Shown here: one piece after another, positions 8,900-17,141 of the stretch
How the letters are laid out: every line of letters starts with the position of its first letter
Position numbering within the stretch: the stretch's first letter is position 1
Notes under the pieces: generated by a model
Told to the model about the DNA's origin: nothing
The model's input: only the letters and a program-made list of their open reading frames with translations
Database searches by the model: none
Source: an uncultured Lachnospiraceae bacterium
GTDB lineage: Bacteria; Bacillota; Clostridia; Lachnospirales; Lachnospiraceae
Assembly (NCBI GenBank): GCA_910589195.1
Contig: CAJUTC010000010.1
Coordinates: 19,246-83,245, forward strand
Direction: 5' to 3'
Length of the DNA: 64,000 nt
Made by a program: the position numbers and the translations under genes

Positions 8900-8994
8900 G
8901 CCGCAAAATACGGTTATCTACAATATATGGCGCATATATAAGGAAAGAAAACAAACGCCATGTTTTGCTGGATTCTGTATTTTGCGGCTTTTTT
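8900..8994 (+). terminator. Terminator of the TRAP operon, long-loop hairpin
   Basis: GCCGCAAAATAC (8900-8911) pairs perfectly with GTATTTTGCGGC (8977-8988), followed by six T. The 65-base loop contains further nested pairing: ATGGCG (8937-8942) with CGCCAT (8956-8961), and an ATATATG/CATATAT hairpin. The length is unusual for a simple terminator but the T tract fits one. Confidence 0.7.
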
Positions 8995-9109
8995 AGCAAT
9001 CAATGAAACAATGGGCCAGATTCAGGCAAAGTGTGATCGGTATGCATATTTTCAGGGTGCTTGAATAAGATTAAAGTATGAAAGCGGGTGGAATAAAGGA
9101 GCGAGGATA

Positions 9110-9916
9110 ATGTTGAAACCGAAAAAAGAATTAAACATGAAAAAATTGTTTCGCCGTAATCAAGTTATTATTACTGCGCTGGCAGTGATGATTGCGGCAG
9201 CCGGATACTTAAACTATGCCGGCAAGCAGGAGCTGGCAGCCGGCAGCCAGGTATACGAAGCCGGCATGCTGGAGATCTCAGATGAAGATATTCTGGCAGA
9301 AAACCAGGCCAGCCCCTATTATGGAGATGCCCTGGAAGAAATTGGAAGCTTGGATCAGGATTTTCAGGATGAAACTGTTGCTGAAGCAACGATGGAGAAT
9401 GACGGATCCCAATATGCGGATGGGAATGGCTATGGAGGCGATGTAGCGGCAGGGGCAGAAGGCCAGGGTGTGGATGCTTCCTATGGAGAAAATTCCGGCA
9501 CCGCGGAAACTGGACTGGAAAATCCGGGAGAAGCGGTATTAACCAGCGGTATGAGCGTAACGGATTACATAGCCAGCGTCCAATTAAGCCGGGAGCAAGT
9601 CCGCGCGAAAAATAAAGAAACCCTGATGAACCTAATTAACAGCACTGAAATTGAGGAATCTGCCAAGCAGCAGGCCATACAAGACATGATTTCTCTTACA
9701 GAAGTTGCGGAAAAAGAAAATGCGGCTGAAACCCTTTTAATGGCAAAAGGCTTTGCGGATCCGGTGGTTAGCGTTTCAGCGGGACAGGTGGATGTGGTTA
9801 TCAATGCCCCCAGTATTACCGATCAGCAGCGTGCCCAGATTGAAGATATTGTAAAACGGAAAACAGAGGCTTCTGCTGATCAGATTGTGATTTCACTCTT
9901 AAATCTGTCGGAATAA
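9110..9916 (+). CDS. spoIIIAH: Stage III sporulation protein AH
   Basis: A 268-residue SpoIIIAH homologue. One transmembrane helix lies near residues 18-36, then a low-complexity acidic Gly/Ala-rich linker (about 60-140), then the C-terminal YscJ/FliF-like ring-building domain (about 145-268, with KNKETLMNLINS and the KGFADPVV segment). In sporulation SpoIIIAH spans the mother-cell outer forespore membrane and binds SpoIIQ, forming the feeding-tube channel. The start at 9110 is set by AAAGGAG; an internal ATG at 9137 is less well placed. It is normally the last gene of spoIIIAA-AH, but here the preceding DNA is a catabolic operon. Confidence 0.9.
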   Translation: MLKPKKELNMKKLFRRNQVIITALAVMIAAAGYLNYAGKQELAAGSQVYEAGMLEISDEDILAENQASPYYGDALEEIGSLDQDFQDETVAEATMENDGSQYADGNGYGGDVAAGAEGQGVDASYGENSGTAETGLENPGEAVLTSGMSVTDYIASVQLSREQVRAKNKETLMNLINSTEIEESAKQQAIQDMISLTEVAEKENAAETLLMAKGFADPVVSVSAGQVDVVINAPSITDQQRAQIEDIVKRKTEASADQIVISLLNLSE

Positions 9917-10096
9917 AAGCATAAGCGGTTTCACCTGAATGCGCAACATAACAGGCAAAAAGTTTCGTACAAAACAAGAAACTACCTTTGCAAAGCCGTT
10001 ATCTTCTGATATAATGGGGGAAGCAGTAAAATGGAGGCTGCCAGAAACAAAAGTTTTTAGCAGCCTCAAAAATGTATTGTGCAGGAGGTAGCATAA

Positions 10097-10483
10097 GTGG
10101 CAGAGGTTGAGAATAGAAGTACCCACAAAGTATATGAGAAGGATAAAATCGGAGAAGTGCAGATTGCTGACGAGGTGGTAGCTATCATTGCGGGCCTGGC
10201 GGCGACAGAGGTAGAAGGCGTAGATTCCATGGCCGGAAACATTACCAATGAGCTGGTAGGCAAGCTGGGAATGAAAAATCTTTCTAAAGGAGTAAAGGTG
10301 GACGTAACAGAAGATCATGTGTCAGTTGATCTTTCCCTTAATTTAAAATATGGATATAACATTCCAGAGGTTGGGGAAAAGGTACAGGATCGGGTAAAGT
10401 CCGCCATTGAAAATATGACAGGTCTGTCAGTGCTGGATGTGAATATTAAAATTGCCAGTGTGAATATGGAAAACGCGAATTAA
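10097..10483 (+). CDS. Asp23/Gls24 family envelope stress response protein
   Basis: A 128-residue Asp23-domain protein starting at GTG 10097 behind AGGAGG. The domain spans most of the chain (IADEVVAIIAGLAATEVEGV, then VTEDHVSVDLSLNLKYG and the VQDRVKSAIENMTGL helix). In staphylococci Asp23 is a membrane-anchored cell-envelope stress protein; in clostridia the homologue is conserved just before nusB and its function is not well defined. Here a terminator and a three-gene sigma cassette intervene before nusB. Confidence 0.92.
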   Translation: MAEVENRSTHKVYEKDKIGEVQIADEVVAIIAGLAATEVEGVDSMAGNITNELVGKLGMKNLSKGVKVDVTEDHVSVDLSLNLKYGYNIPEVGEKVQDRVKSAIENMTGLSVLDVNIKIASVNMENAN

Positions 10484-10517
10484 GTTATTCGAAAGCCGGA
10501 TAGCGATATGGGAAGAG

Positions 10518-10558
10518 CAGGAAGAAACCGTTAAATGCAGGCGGGTCTTCCTGTTTTT
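10518..10558 (+). terminator. Terminator after the Asp23-family gene
   Basis: CAGGAAGA and TCTTCCTG form an 8-bp stem with a 20-base loop followed by TTTTT. It separates asp23 from the sigma-factor cassette, so nusB and the genes after it cannot depend only on readthrough from spoIIIAH/asp23. Confidence 0.75.
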
Positions 10559-10700
10559 ATTTTGTTTCCTGCCAATGTGGATTTTATGAAACCATTCAAA
10601 CTAAGAATATATAAATTTAAAATTTCTTTCATTTTTGCCATAAATGTTTTGTGCTGGAACGTATCGAAAGTATCAGGCTGAAATCAGAAGGGATACTGCC

Positions 10701-11225
10701 ATGGAGGAAATGCTGTTTAGAAAGAATATAAGCCGGATCATCCAAAATGATAAAGAAGGATTACGGCAGATTTATGAGGACTACTGCCCGATGATTTATT
10801 CCGTAGTTTGGGAGATCCTTCACAACCGGGAAGACGCGGAGGATGTTACCTCGGAATTTTTTATCCGGCTGTGGGAAATTGCGGATACATACCATCCGGG
10901 AAAGGGGCATCGCGGGTGGATGCTTACCATTGCCCATCATATGGCTATTGATTGCTTGCGAAAGAAAAAACGGGAGATTTTAACCGAGGATATAGAAGAA
11001 CCGCCTTATTTTGGACAAGCTTCCAGCGAGGAACAGCTTTGCCATAAAATCAGCCTGGAACAGGCTATGTCTGGGCTAAATAAGGAGGATAGGCAGATTG
11101 TCAATTTAAAGATTATGGGTGAGCTGACCTTTCGGGAGATTGCGGCAATTCTGAAAAAACCCCAGGGAACGGTGGCCTGGTGCTACCAAAGGGCAATTCG
11201 GAAGTTAAGGGAGGTGCAGCTATGA
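10701..11225 (+). CDS. ECF-type RNA polymerase sigma factor
   Basis: A 174-residue sigma-70 family protein with only regions 2 and 4. Region 2 is about residues 10-80 (YEDYCPMIYSVVW, then NREDAEDVTSEFFIRLWE). Region 4 is about 120-172 (LNKEDRQIVNLKIMGELTFREIAAILK as the helix-turn-helix). The chosen ATG at 10701 follows AGAAGGGA; an in-frame ATG at 10644 has no ribosome site. The stop overlaps the next gene's ATG as ATGA (11222-11225), as is common for a sigma factor and its anti-sigma partner. It probably directs transcription of its own operon in response to an envelope signal. Confidence 0.88.
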   Translation: MEEMLFRKNISRIIQNDKEGLRQIYEDYCPMIYSVVWEILHNREDAEDVTSEFFIRLWEIADTYHPGKGHRGWMLTIAHHMAIDCLRKKKREILTEDIEEPPYFGQASSEEQLCHKISLEQAMSGLNKEDRQIVNLKIMGELTFREIAAILKKPQGTVAWCYQRAIRKLREVQL

Positions 11226-12199
11226 TGGGGAAGCGGCGGTTTAAACAGGAATATCGGGCATGGAAGCGTCAAAGCGCGCCCGATCTTTGGCAACGGATTG
11301 AAGGAGAACTAAAAGAACATCCAAAAAGGATTGAAGAACGTAACATTCAAAGGGTGGTTGATAGGAAAACCAATAAAATAGAAGCGATTGATAAAAAAAA
11401 CGGTAGAAAAGGAATCCGTTGCAGTGGGGCAGCAGCAGTGGCGGCGGTTATCTTGCTTATGGCAGCTGCAAGATGGAAGCAGGGAATTGGGGTAGAAAAA
11501 GGCGCCATGGGAAACAAAGAGGGATCGGAAACCTGGATAGCGGCAGAAACCACGCAATGGATGGAAGAAGAATCCTGGACTGAAAAACCGACAGAGAGTG
11601 AAATGAATTACCAAATTATAGAAGCAAAAGAAACGAAGCTGATATCTGTTCCGGAAGATGCTGTAACAGTACCGGAGGATTCCCGCTATTTTTCGGAGGC
11701 AGTGCTGAGTGACACAGAACTTTTGTGCAGCGGGGAAGTGGAAGATGTGTCTTTGGAATATGATGAAACAGGCAGGGCGGTAATGGTAGTTTACCAGCTT
11801 GCTTTGCGCCAGATTTATTACGCTCAGAATTATATTAGCAGCCAGGAAAAGATTACAGTTACAAGCCCCATTGTAAAAGCGGAGGGGGATGAGGTTTATA
11901 TTTTATATCAGCTACAGAAGGAAGGCACATACCTGCTTCCCCTTCGGGAACAGGAAGGGGATTGGGAATTAATTTATCCCTTTGCTCCTCAAATCCAGAT
12001 AACCCATACAGGCGCATACCTGTTTCATTCTGGATATACCAGCCTGGTAAACAAGGAAACAGAAGTAGTAGTGGGAAGGAAAGAGGGAAGGAATGATTAT
12101 TTCTATGACCGCATGCTGCTGCGGCAGGATGAAAATTTTCCTGCTGAATTGCTTTCACTTGTAAAACAGCAGATCGAGAAAAAATGGGAGGCCAGCTAA
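11222..12199 (+). CDS. Putative transmembrane anti-sigma factor
   Basis: A 325-residue single-pass membrane protein of no family I can name with confidence. The cytoplasmic part (about residues 1-65) is basic and helical, with KRRFKQEYRAWKR and APDLWQRIEGEL, the kind of short helical segment that binds an ECF sigma. A hydrophobic segment (about 68-88) is followed by a roughly 235-residue extracytoplasmic domain rich in Glu and Tyr, with no recognised motif. The start at 11222 follows GGGAGG and overlaps the sigma stop. The anti-sigma role is inferred from coupling, topology and position. Confidence 0.7.
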   Translation: MMGKRRFKQEYRAWKRQSAPDLWQRIEGELKEHPKRIEERNIQRVVDRKTNKIEAIDKKNGRKGIRCSGAAAVAAVILLMAAARWKQGIGVEKGAMGNKEGSETWIAAETTQWMEEESWTEKPTESEMNYQIIEAKETKLISVPEDAVTVPEDSRYFSEAVLSDTELLCSGEVEDVSLEYDETGRAVMVVYQLALRQIYYAQNYISSQEKITVTSPIVKAEGDEVYILYQLQKEGTYLLPLREQEGDWELIYPFAPQIQITHTGAYLFHSGYTSLVNKETEVVVGRKEGRNDYFYDRMLLRQDENFPAELLSLVKQQIEKKWEAS

Positions 12200-12284
12200 G
12201 AAATTCGATTATCACAAACTGGAAAAACATCAAAAAGGATAAGGAAGAGAGGAAAGGTGAAAGAAAAAAAGGAGAAAGGATAAC

Positions 12285-12329
12285 ATGCAAACACACATCT
12301 TTCACCCTTTGTGTTTGCGCCTCAAATGA
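12285..12329 (+). CDS. Possible 14-residue leader peptide ORF
   Basis: ATG at 12285 stands behind a strong AAGGAGA site and encodes MQTHIFHPLCLRLK. Its first codons lie in a hairpin, and its stop overlaps the next short ORF as ATGA. It is too short to judge by coding statistics. The ribosome site is better than the one in front of the large VWA gene, so it may deliver ribosomes downstream. Confidence 0.35.
   Translation: MQTHIFHPLCLRLK
12287..12318 (+). promoter_or_regulatory. Hairpin over the leader ORF start
   Basis: GCAAACACA (12287-12295) and TGTGTTTGC (12310-12318) pair perfectly around a 14-base loop. The loop contains CTTTCACC, which is complementary to GGTGAAAG about 45 bases upstream. 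Two alternative pairings therefore exist across the leader, a layout seen in translational or attenuation control; there is no T tract, so a simple terminator is unlikely. Confidence 0.5.
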
Positions 12330-12370
12330 AAATGCAGGCATTTTTGCTTGGGGATTGGTGCAAATTATGA
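12326..12370 (+). CDS. Possible second 14-residue leader ORF, coupled at both ends
   Basis: ATG at 12326 overlaps the stop of the first short ORF (ATGA). The frame encodes MKMQAFLLGDWCKL and ends in a TGA that overlaps the ATG of the VWA lipoprotein gene (ATGA at 12367-12370). It has no ribosome site of its own. It may act only as a translational relay, or the chain may be coincidence. Confidence 0.3.
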   Translation: MKMQAFLLGDWCKL

Positions 12371-14079
12371 AAAAAATGATTACAGGAAACAGAAGTGGAA
12401 GGGCGAAACCCAGCCAAGAGGCGGTTCTGATCGCCGCCATTACGGCCAGTATCCTTATAAGCGGCTGTGGCGGTTCTTCCCAGATGTACGAAACCACAGC
12501 TACAGTTTGTACCACAGGGATGGCGGTAACTGCGGCGGCCGCGGGGGAGGAAAACGATGCTGGAGGATATGATTCTCTTGCGGGAAATGAACGGTGGAAT
12601 GGAAGCAGCATGGATCCGGGAAGTGACCTGGAAAGGAAAGCTTCCCTGGCAGCGCGGTATCAGGATGCGTATCAGCAGGAAGATTGGAATACAGAGGAGT
12701 ATGGCTACATCGAAGAGAATGGTTATCAGACCGTAGCGGCGGCTCCCCTTTCTACTTTTTCGGTTGACGTAGATACGGCTTCCTACGGAAATATCCGACG
12801 AATGATCCGAAGCGGCGCAAATATCCCGGAAGATGCTGTGCGGATTGAAGAAATGATCAATTATTTTGATTACGATTATCCGGAACCTGACGGGGAGGAA
12901 CCGTTTTTGGTTACGACAGAATATTCGTCCTGCCCCTGGAATGAAGACAGCCGCCTTCTGCTAATCGGTCTTCAGGCAAAAGAAATTGATTTTACAAACC
13001 GTCCCGCTACAAATCTTGTATTTTTGCTGGATGTATCCGGATCCATGTATTCGGATGATAAATTGCCTCTGGTACAAAAGGCATTTACCATGCTGACAGA
13101 AAATTTAGATGAGAGAGATAAAATTTCCATCGTTACGTATGCCGGCTATGAGTCCGTAATACTGGATGGAGTATCTGGGACAGAGAAGGGCAAGATTGCC
13201 GCGGCGTTAGAAGACTTAGAGGCTGGAGGATCCACAGCCGGGTCTGCCGGAATTGAGAAAGCTTATGAATTGGCTCAAAAGCATTTTATTCCTGGTGGGA
13301 ATAACCGGGTGCTCTTAGCCACAGACGGAGATCTCAATGTTGGCGTCAGCAGTGAAGGCGGTTTAATCCGGATGATCCAGGAAAAGAAAAAAAGCGGTGT
13401 CCATTTATCGGTTCTTGGAGTTGGGACAGGAAATATTAAGGATAATAAAATGGAGGCCTTGGCAGATAATGGTGACGGAAATTATAATTACCTGGACAGT
13501 ATCTATGAAGCAAAAAAAGTACTGGTAGATGAAATGGGCGGCACATTGATCACAGTGGCAAAGGACGTAAAGATCCAGGTGGAATTTAATCCGGAGCAGG
13601 TGGCGGGATACCGGCTAATCGGATACGAGAACCGAATGTTAAACCAGGAGGATTTTCATGACGACAAGGCAGACGCAGGAGAAATTGGATCCGGTCATTC
13701 CGTTACAGCACTCTACGAAATCATCCCTGCGACAGAAGCAGGAACGGAAGCTGGATTAAAATACCAGACAACAGGAACGACTACGGGAAGCAGCGAGCTT
13801 CTTACAGTAAGCGTGCGCTACAAAGCGCCCAATGGAGATACCAGCAGGCTGCTGGAATATCCGGTAGAATCCGGAAGCTACCAGGAAGAAGGATCAGAAA
13901 ACCTTACCTTTGCAGCAGCCGTAGCAGAATTTGGCATGGTGCTGCGAAACAGTGAACATAAAGGAACAGCAAATTTTGATAGCATAATGGCTTTGGCAGA
14001 GTCCTGTATCAGTAGGGATTTTGACGACTACCGGAAAGAATTCCTGGATCTGGTGCAGACGGCGGCAGAAACAAGGTAG
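12367..14079 (+). CDS. VWA-domain lipoprotein, YfbK-like
   Basis: A 570-residue surface lipoprotein. A signal peptide ends at a lipobox LISGC (Cys34). Next is an N-terminal region typical of YfbK-type proteins (about 130-215, with FSVDVDTASYGNIRRMI and VRIEEMINYFDYDYP). The von Willebrand A domain follows (about 217-385) with a complete MIDAS DVSGS at Asp222, Ser224 and Ser226. The C-terminal region (about 400-570) matches the extra domain that follows the VWA domain in this family. The ATG at 12367 places the signal peptide correctly; the frame is open back to 12184, but that would add an implausible N-terminus. It likely mediates metal-dependent binding at the envelope and is probably controlled by the sigma/anti-sigma pair before it. 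The molecular function of YfbK proteins is unsettled. Confidence 0.85.
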   Translation: MKKMITGNRSGRAKPSQEAVLIAAITASILISGCGGSSQMYETTATVCTTGMAVTAAAAGEENDAGGYDSLAGNERWNGSSMDPGSDLERKASLAARYQDAYQQEDWNTEEYGYIEENGYQTVAAAPLSTFSVDVDTASYGNIRRMIRSGANIPEDAVRIEEMINYFDYDYPEPDGEEPFLVTTEYSSCPWNEDSRLLLIGLQAKEIDFTNRPATNLVFLLDVSGSMYSDDKLPLVQKAFTMLTENLDERDKISIVTYAGYESVILDGVSGTEKGKIAAALEDLEAGGSTAGSAGIEKAYELAQKHFIPGGNNRVLLATDGDLNVGVSSEGGLIRMIQEKKKSGVHLSVLGVGTGNIKDNKMEALADNGDGNYNYLDSIYEAKKVLVDEMGGTLITVAKDVKIQVEFNPEQVAGYRLIGYENRMLNQEDFHDDKADAGEIGSGHSVTALYEIIPATEAGTEAGLKYQTTGTTTGSSELLTVSVRYKAPNGDTSRLLEYPVESGSYQEEGSENLTFAAAVAEFGMVLRNSEHKGTANFDSIMALAESCISRDFDDYRKEFLDLVQTAAETR

Positions 14080-14226
14080 ATTCCTGATAAGGATTTTTCT
14101 GGTTGTATAACCATTTAAAATTTGTTATAATAGCCCCAAACCGTGAAAGGATTGCCGGCAAATGAAGGATGAATGCAGCGATTTGGGGCAAAAGTCCCCA
14201 ATGCTATGGTGCTGCAAGGAGGGTTT

Positions 14227-14670
14227 ATGACCAGAAGAGAGCTGAGAGAGCATTGCTTTAAATTATTATTTGGTGCTGATTTTTACCCAGAAGAAGAACA
14301 GGATACCCAGTTGGAGAATTATTTCCTGTCGCCGTTGGAGGATGAGGAAACGCCGGAAGGGAAGCAGGAAATCCTTCATAACGTGGAACTGGGAGAGGAA
14401 AATAGCAGGGAAGTAGCACAACGGGCCAGAGCCATAATCCGGCTGATTCCGGAACTGGATACCCAGATCAACCATGTGGCCCAAGGGTGGAAAACGAAAC
14501 GGATAGGGAAGGCGGAGCTGGCCATTTTACGGCTTGCCATTTATGAAATGAAGTACGATGAGGAAGTTCCGGAAAAAGTAGCCATTAATGAGGCCGTAGA
14601 ACTGGCTAAACGGTTCGGAGGAAAAGATTCTTCTGCGTTCATTAATGGAATTCTGGCAAAATTGGTGTAG
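14227..14670 (+). CDS. nusB: Transcription antitermination factor NusB
   Basis: A 147-residue all-helical NusB. MTRRELREHCFKLLFGADF is the canonical opening and INEAVELAKRFGGKDSSAFINGILAKL the canonical end. It binds boxA RNA with NusE (S10) in rRNA antitermination. The ATG at 14227 follows AAGGAGG; an in-frame ATG at 14173 lacks a site and would add a non-homologous extension. xseA starts 2 bp after the stop. Confidence 0.96.
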   Translation: MTRRELREHCFKLLFGADFYPEEEQDTQLENYFLSPLEDEETPEGKQEILHNVELGEENSREVAQRARAIIRLIPELDTQINHVAQGWKTKRIGKAELAILRLAIYEMKYDEEVPEKVAINEAVELAKRFGGKDSSAFINGILAKLV

Positions 14671-14672
14671 CT

Positions 14673-15884
14673 ATGGCAGGCGTATATACCGTATCTCAGG
14701 TGAATGCATATATAAAAAATATGTTTGTACAGGACTTTGCACTGAACCGGATTTCCATAAAAGGAGAGGTTTCCAACTGCAAATATCATAGTTCTGGACA
14801 TATCTATTTTACATTAAAGGATGGAAAGGGCACATTATCCGCGGTCATGTTTGCCGGGCAGCGGATGGGCCTTTCTTTTCGGTTAGAGGAAGGCCAGCAG
14901 GTGGTGGCTTCCGGAACCGTGGATGTGTATGAGCGGGATGGAAAATACCAGCTTTATGCCAAGGAGATCAAACTAGACGGCATAGGGGATTTGTTCCGCC
15001 AGTTTGAAGCCTTGCGGAATGAACTAGAAGAGATGGGGATGTTTTCTAATGAGTACAAACAGCCCATTCCCAAGTTTGCCAAAAAGGTCGGGATTGTAAC
15101 GGCGCCTACCGGAGCGGCGATCCGGGATATTATGAATGTAGCCTCCCGAAGAAACCCGTATGTACAGCTTGTATTGTACCCGGCCCTTGTTCAGGGGGAG
15201 CAGGCAAAATACAGCATCGTAAAAGGGATCCAGGCACTGGATGCCATGGGGCTGGATGTGCTGATTGTAGGCCGGGGAGGCGGACCCATCGAAGACCTTT
15301 GGGCCTTTAATGAAGAAATCGTGGCAAGGGCGATTTTCGACTGCGAAACCCCTGTGATCTCTGCCGTAGGACATGAAACAGATGTGACCATTGCCGACTA
15401 TGTGGCAGATTTGCGGGCGCCTACCCCTTCTGCGGCGGCAGAGCTGGCAGTATTTGATTATCGGCAGTATCAGGCCGATTTAGGCGGATATCAAAACGGA
15501 CTTTTTTTTGCCATGGAACGGAAACTTAAGCGGGACAGAAGCCGCTTAGAACAGTTAAAGCTTAAGCTAAAGCTTAAGGATCCCGCATATCAGCTAAACG
15601 AAAAGCGGCAGAGGCTGGCAGATTTGGAAGAATGTATGGAACGGGCAATAGATGGAAAACTAAGAGATAGAAGATACCGTCTGGGTCTGCTTGCCGGAAA
15701 GCTTGAGGCCTTATCCCCACTGGAAAAAATAAGCAAAGGCTTCGGGTTCCTGACCGATGAAAAAGGAAAGCGGATTACCAGCATCCGGCAGGCCGAGCCA
15801 GGGAAGCAAATGGAGATCCAGATCCGGGATGGACGGATCCGCGCAGGCATCATGGAGGTTTGGTCTGACGGCGAAGCATTGTAG
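14673..15884 (+). CDS. xseA: Exodeoxyribonuclease VII large subunit
   Basis: A 403-residue XseA. The N-terminal OB-fold is at about residues 1-100 (VYTVSQVNAYIKNMF, SGHIYFTLKDG). The catalytic domain runs over about 120-330 and includes VGIVTAPTGAAIRDI, GRGGGPIEDLWAFN and SAVGHETDVTIADYVADLRAPTP. A coiled coil follows, to about 360. It degrades single-stranded DNA together with XseB. The gene begins 2 bp after nusB and is followed after 76 bp by xseB. Confidence 0.97.
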   Translation: MAGVYTVSQVNAYIKNMFVQDFALNRISIKGEVSNCKYHSSGHIYFTLKDGKGTLSAVMFAGQRMGLSFRLEEGQQVVASGTVDVYERDGKYQLYAKEIKLDGIGDLFRQFEALRNELEEMGMFSNEYKQPIPKFAKKVGIVTAPTGAAIRDIMNVASRRNPYVQLVLYPALVQGEQAKYSIVKGIQALDAMGLDVLIVGRGGGPIEDLWAFNEEIVARAIFDCETPVISAVGHETDVTIADYVADLRAPTPSAAAELAVFDYRQYQADLGGYQNGLFFAMERKLKRDRSRLEQLKLKLKLKDPAYQLNEKRQRLADLEECMERAIDGKLRDRRYRLGLLAGKLEALSPLEKISKGFGFLTDEKGKRITSIRQAEPGKQMEIQIRDGRIRAGIMEVWSDGEAL

Positions 15885-15960
15885 GATTTGATAAAAGTCC
15901 GGGCCCCTCTTTTAGAGTTGGAAGATGCCGGCGCCAGATAGAATAGGAGATGGAAAACAA

Positions 15961-16242
15961 ATGGACAAGGAATACGCCGCCAGGGCGCGGGAGATAACAG
16001 AGCCAGATTCCAACATGGGGGAGGAAGCGCTTGTAAAAGAGCAAGAGGAAACAATCGAGCAGACATTTGAGGAGTTAGAGCGTATTCTGGAAATTTTAGG
16101 AAATGATGAGCAGCCGTTAGAAGAAGCTTTCCGGTACTTTGAGCATGGTATGAAGCTGGTGAAAAGCTGTGCGCTTCGGCTGGATCAGGTAGAAAAACAA
16201 ATATTAGTTCTGAACGAGGGAGAAGAAGAAAGTGGATTTTAA
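15961..16242 (+). CDS. xseB: Exodeoxyribonuclease VII small subunit
   Basis: A 93-residue XseB from the ATG at 15961, which has AGGAGA upstream. An in-frame ATG at 15925 would give 105 residues without a good site. The conserved helical hairpin is at about residues 25-85 (TFEELERILEILGND, LEEAFRYFEHGMKLVKSC, LDQVEKQI). The acidic N-terminal extension of about 25 residues is longer than usual. It regulates and assembles the XseA nuclease. Its end overlaps the GTG start of ispA. Confidence 0.93.
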   Translation: MDKEYAARAREITEPDSNMGEEALVKEQEETIEQTFEELERILEILGNDEQPLEEAFRYFEHGMKLVKSCALRLDQVEKQILVLNEGEEESGF

Positions 16243-17119
16243 GAATATATTGGCAGAGCGGATCCGGGAAATAGAAAAAGTGCTGGAAGGCTACCTGCCA
16301 CAGGAAACCGGACATCAAAAACGGATTATGGAAGCAATGAATTACAGCATGAACGCTGGGGGAAAGCGGCTCAGGCCTCTTTTGATGATGGAAACCTGCA
16401 GAATGTTAGGCGGCGATATAAAGGAAGCGAGGCCTTTTATGGCCGCCATTGAGATGATCCATACCTCCTCCCTGATCCATGATGATCTTCCATGTATGGA
16501 CAATGACCAGTACCGGAGGGGGAAGCCCAGTACCTGGGCAAAGTTTGGGGAGGATTTAGGCGTATTAGCGGGAGATGCCCTGATAGTAGAAGCATTTGCG
16601 GTGGCAGCCACAGCCTTTGAAACCACAAAATACCCGGATCGGGTTGGAAAAGCTATGGGGATCCTGGCCCGGAAAACGGGGATTTACGGGATGATCGGCG
16701 GCCAGGTGGTAGATGTGCAGCTAACCAATAAGCCGATTTCGAAAGAAGAGCTGGATTTCATTTACCGTTTGAAGACCGGGGCATTATTAGAAGCGTCTAT
16801 GATGATCGGCGCGGTGCTTTCCGGGGCGGATGAGGAGCGCTTAAAGCTGGTTTCTAAGATTGCCCTGAATGTGGGGACTGCGTTCCAGATCCAGGATGAT
16901 ATTCTGGATGTAACCAGCAGCCAGGAGGTTCTTGGTAAACCAGTGGGAAGCGATGAAAAGAACTGTAAAACAACGTATGTTTCTTTAGAGGGGCTGCCAA
17001 ACGCCAGGGAAGAAGTAAAACGGCTTTCCGATGAGGCGGTTTTGCTGCTCCGTTCCATGGGATCGGAAAACGAATTCTTAGAACAGTTGATTTGCGTGTT
17101 GGTGACCAGAGAAAAATAA
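16232..17119 (+). CDS. ispA: Farnesyl/geranyl diphosphate synthase (polyprenyl synthetase)
   Basis: A 295-residue class I trans-prenyltransferase that elongates IPP and DMAPP to farnesyl diphosphate for quinone, undecaprenol and cell-wall lipid synthesis. The first aspartate motif is DDLPCMD (Asp84, Asp85, Asp90); the second is QDDILD (Asp222, Asp223, Asp226). GGKRLRPLL near residue 45 binds pyrophosphate. The start is GTG 16232, overlapping xseB. Its place between xseB and dxs is the conserved Firmicute order. Confidence 0.96.
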   Translation: MDFKNILAERIREIEKVLEGYLPQETGHQKRIMEAMNYSMNAGGKRLRPLLMMETCRMLGGDIKEARPFMAAIEMIHTSSLIHDDLPCMDNDQYRRGKPSTWAKFGEDLGVLAGDALIVEAFAVAATAFETTKYPDRVGKAMGILARKTGIYGMIGGQVVDVQLTNKPISKEELDFIYRLKTGALLEASMMIGAVLSGADEERLKLVSKIALNVGTAFQIQDDILDVTSSQEVLGKPVGSDEKNCKTTYVSLEGLPNAREEVKRLSDEAVLLLRSMGSENEFLEQLICVLVTREK

Positions 17120-17141
17120 GCGGGAAAGTAAGGGCGGGATT

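Noticed and set aside
11859..12611. 250-codon open frame on the minus strand
   Set aside because: Antisense to the anti-sigma and VWA genes; the low-complexity Pro/Ser/Phe composition is typical of a shadow frame.
15590..16318. 242-codon open frame on the minus strand
   Set aside because: Antisense to xseA, xseB and ispA; no recognisable domain.
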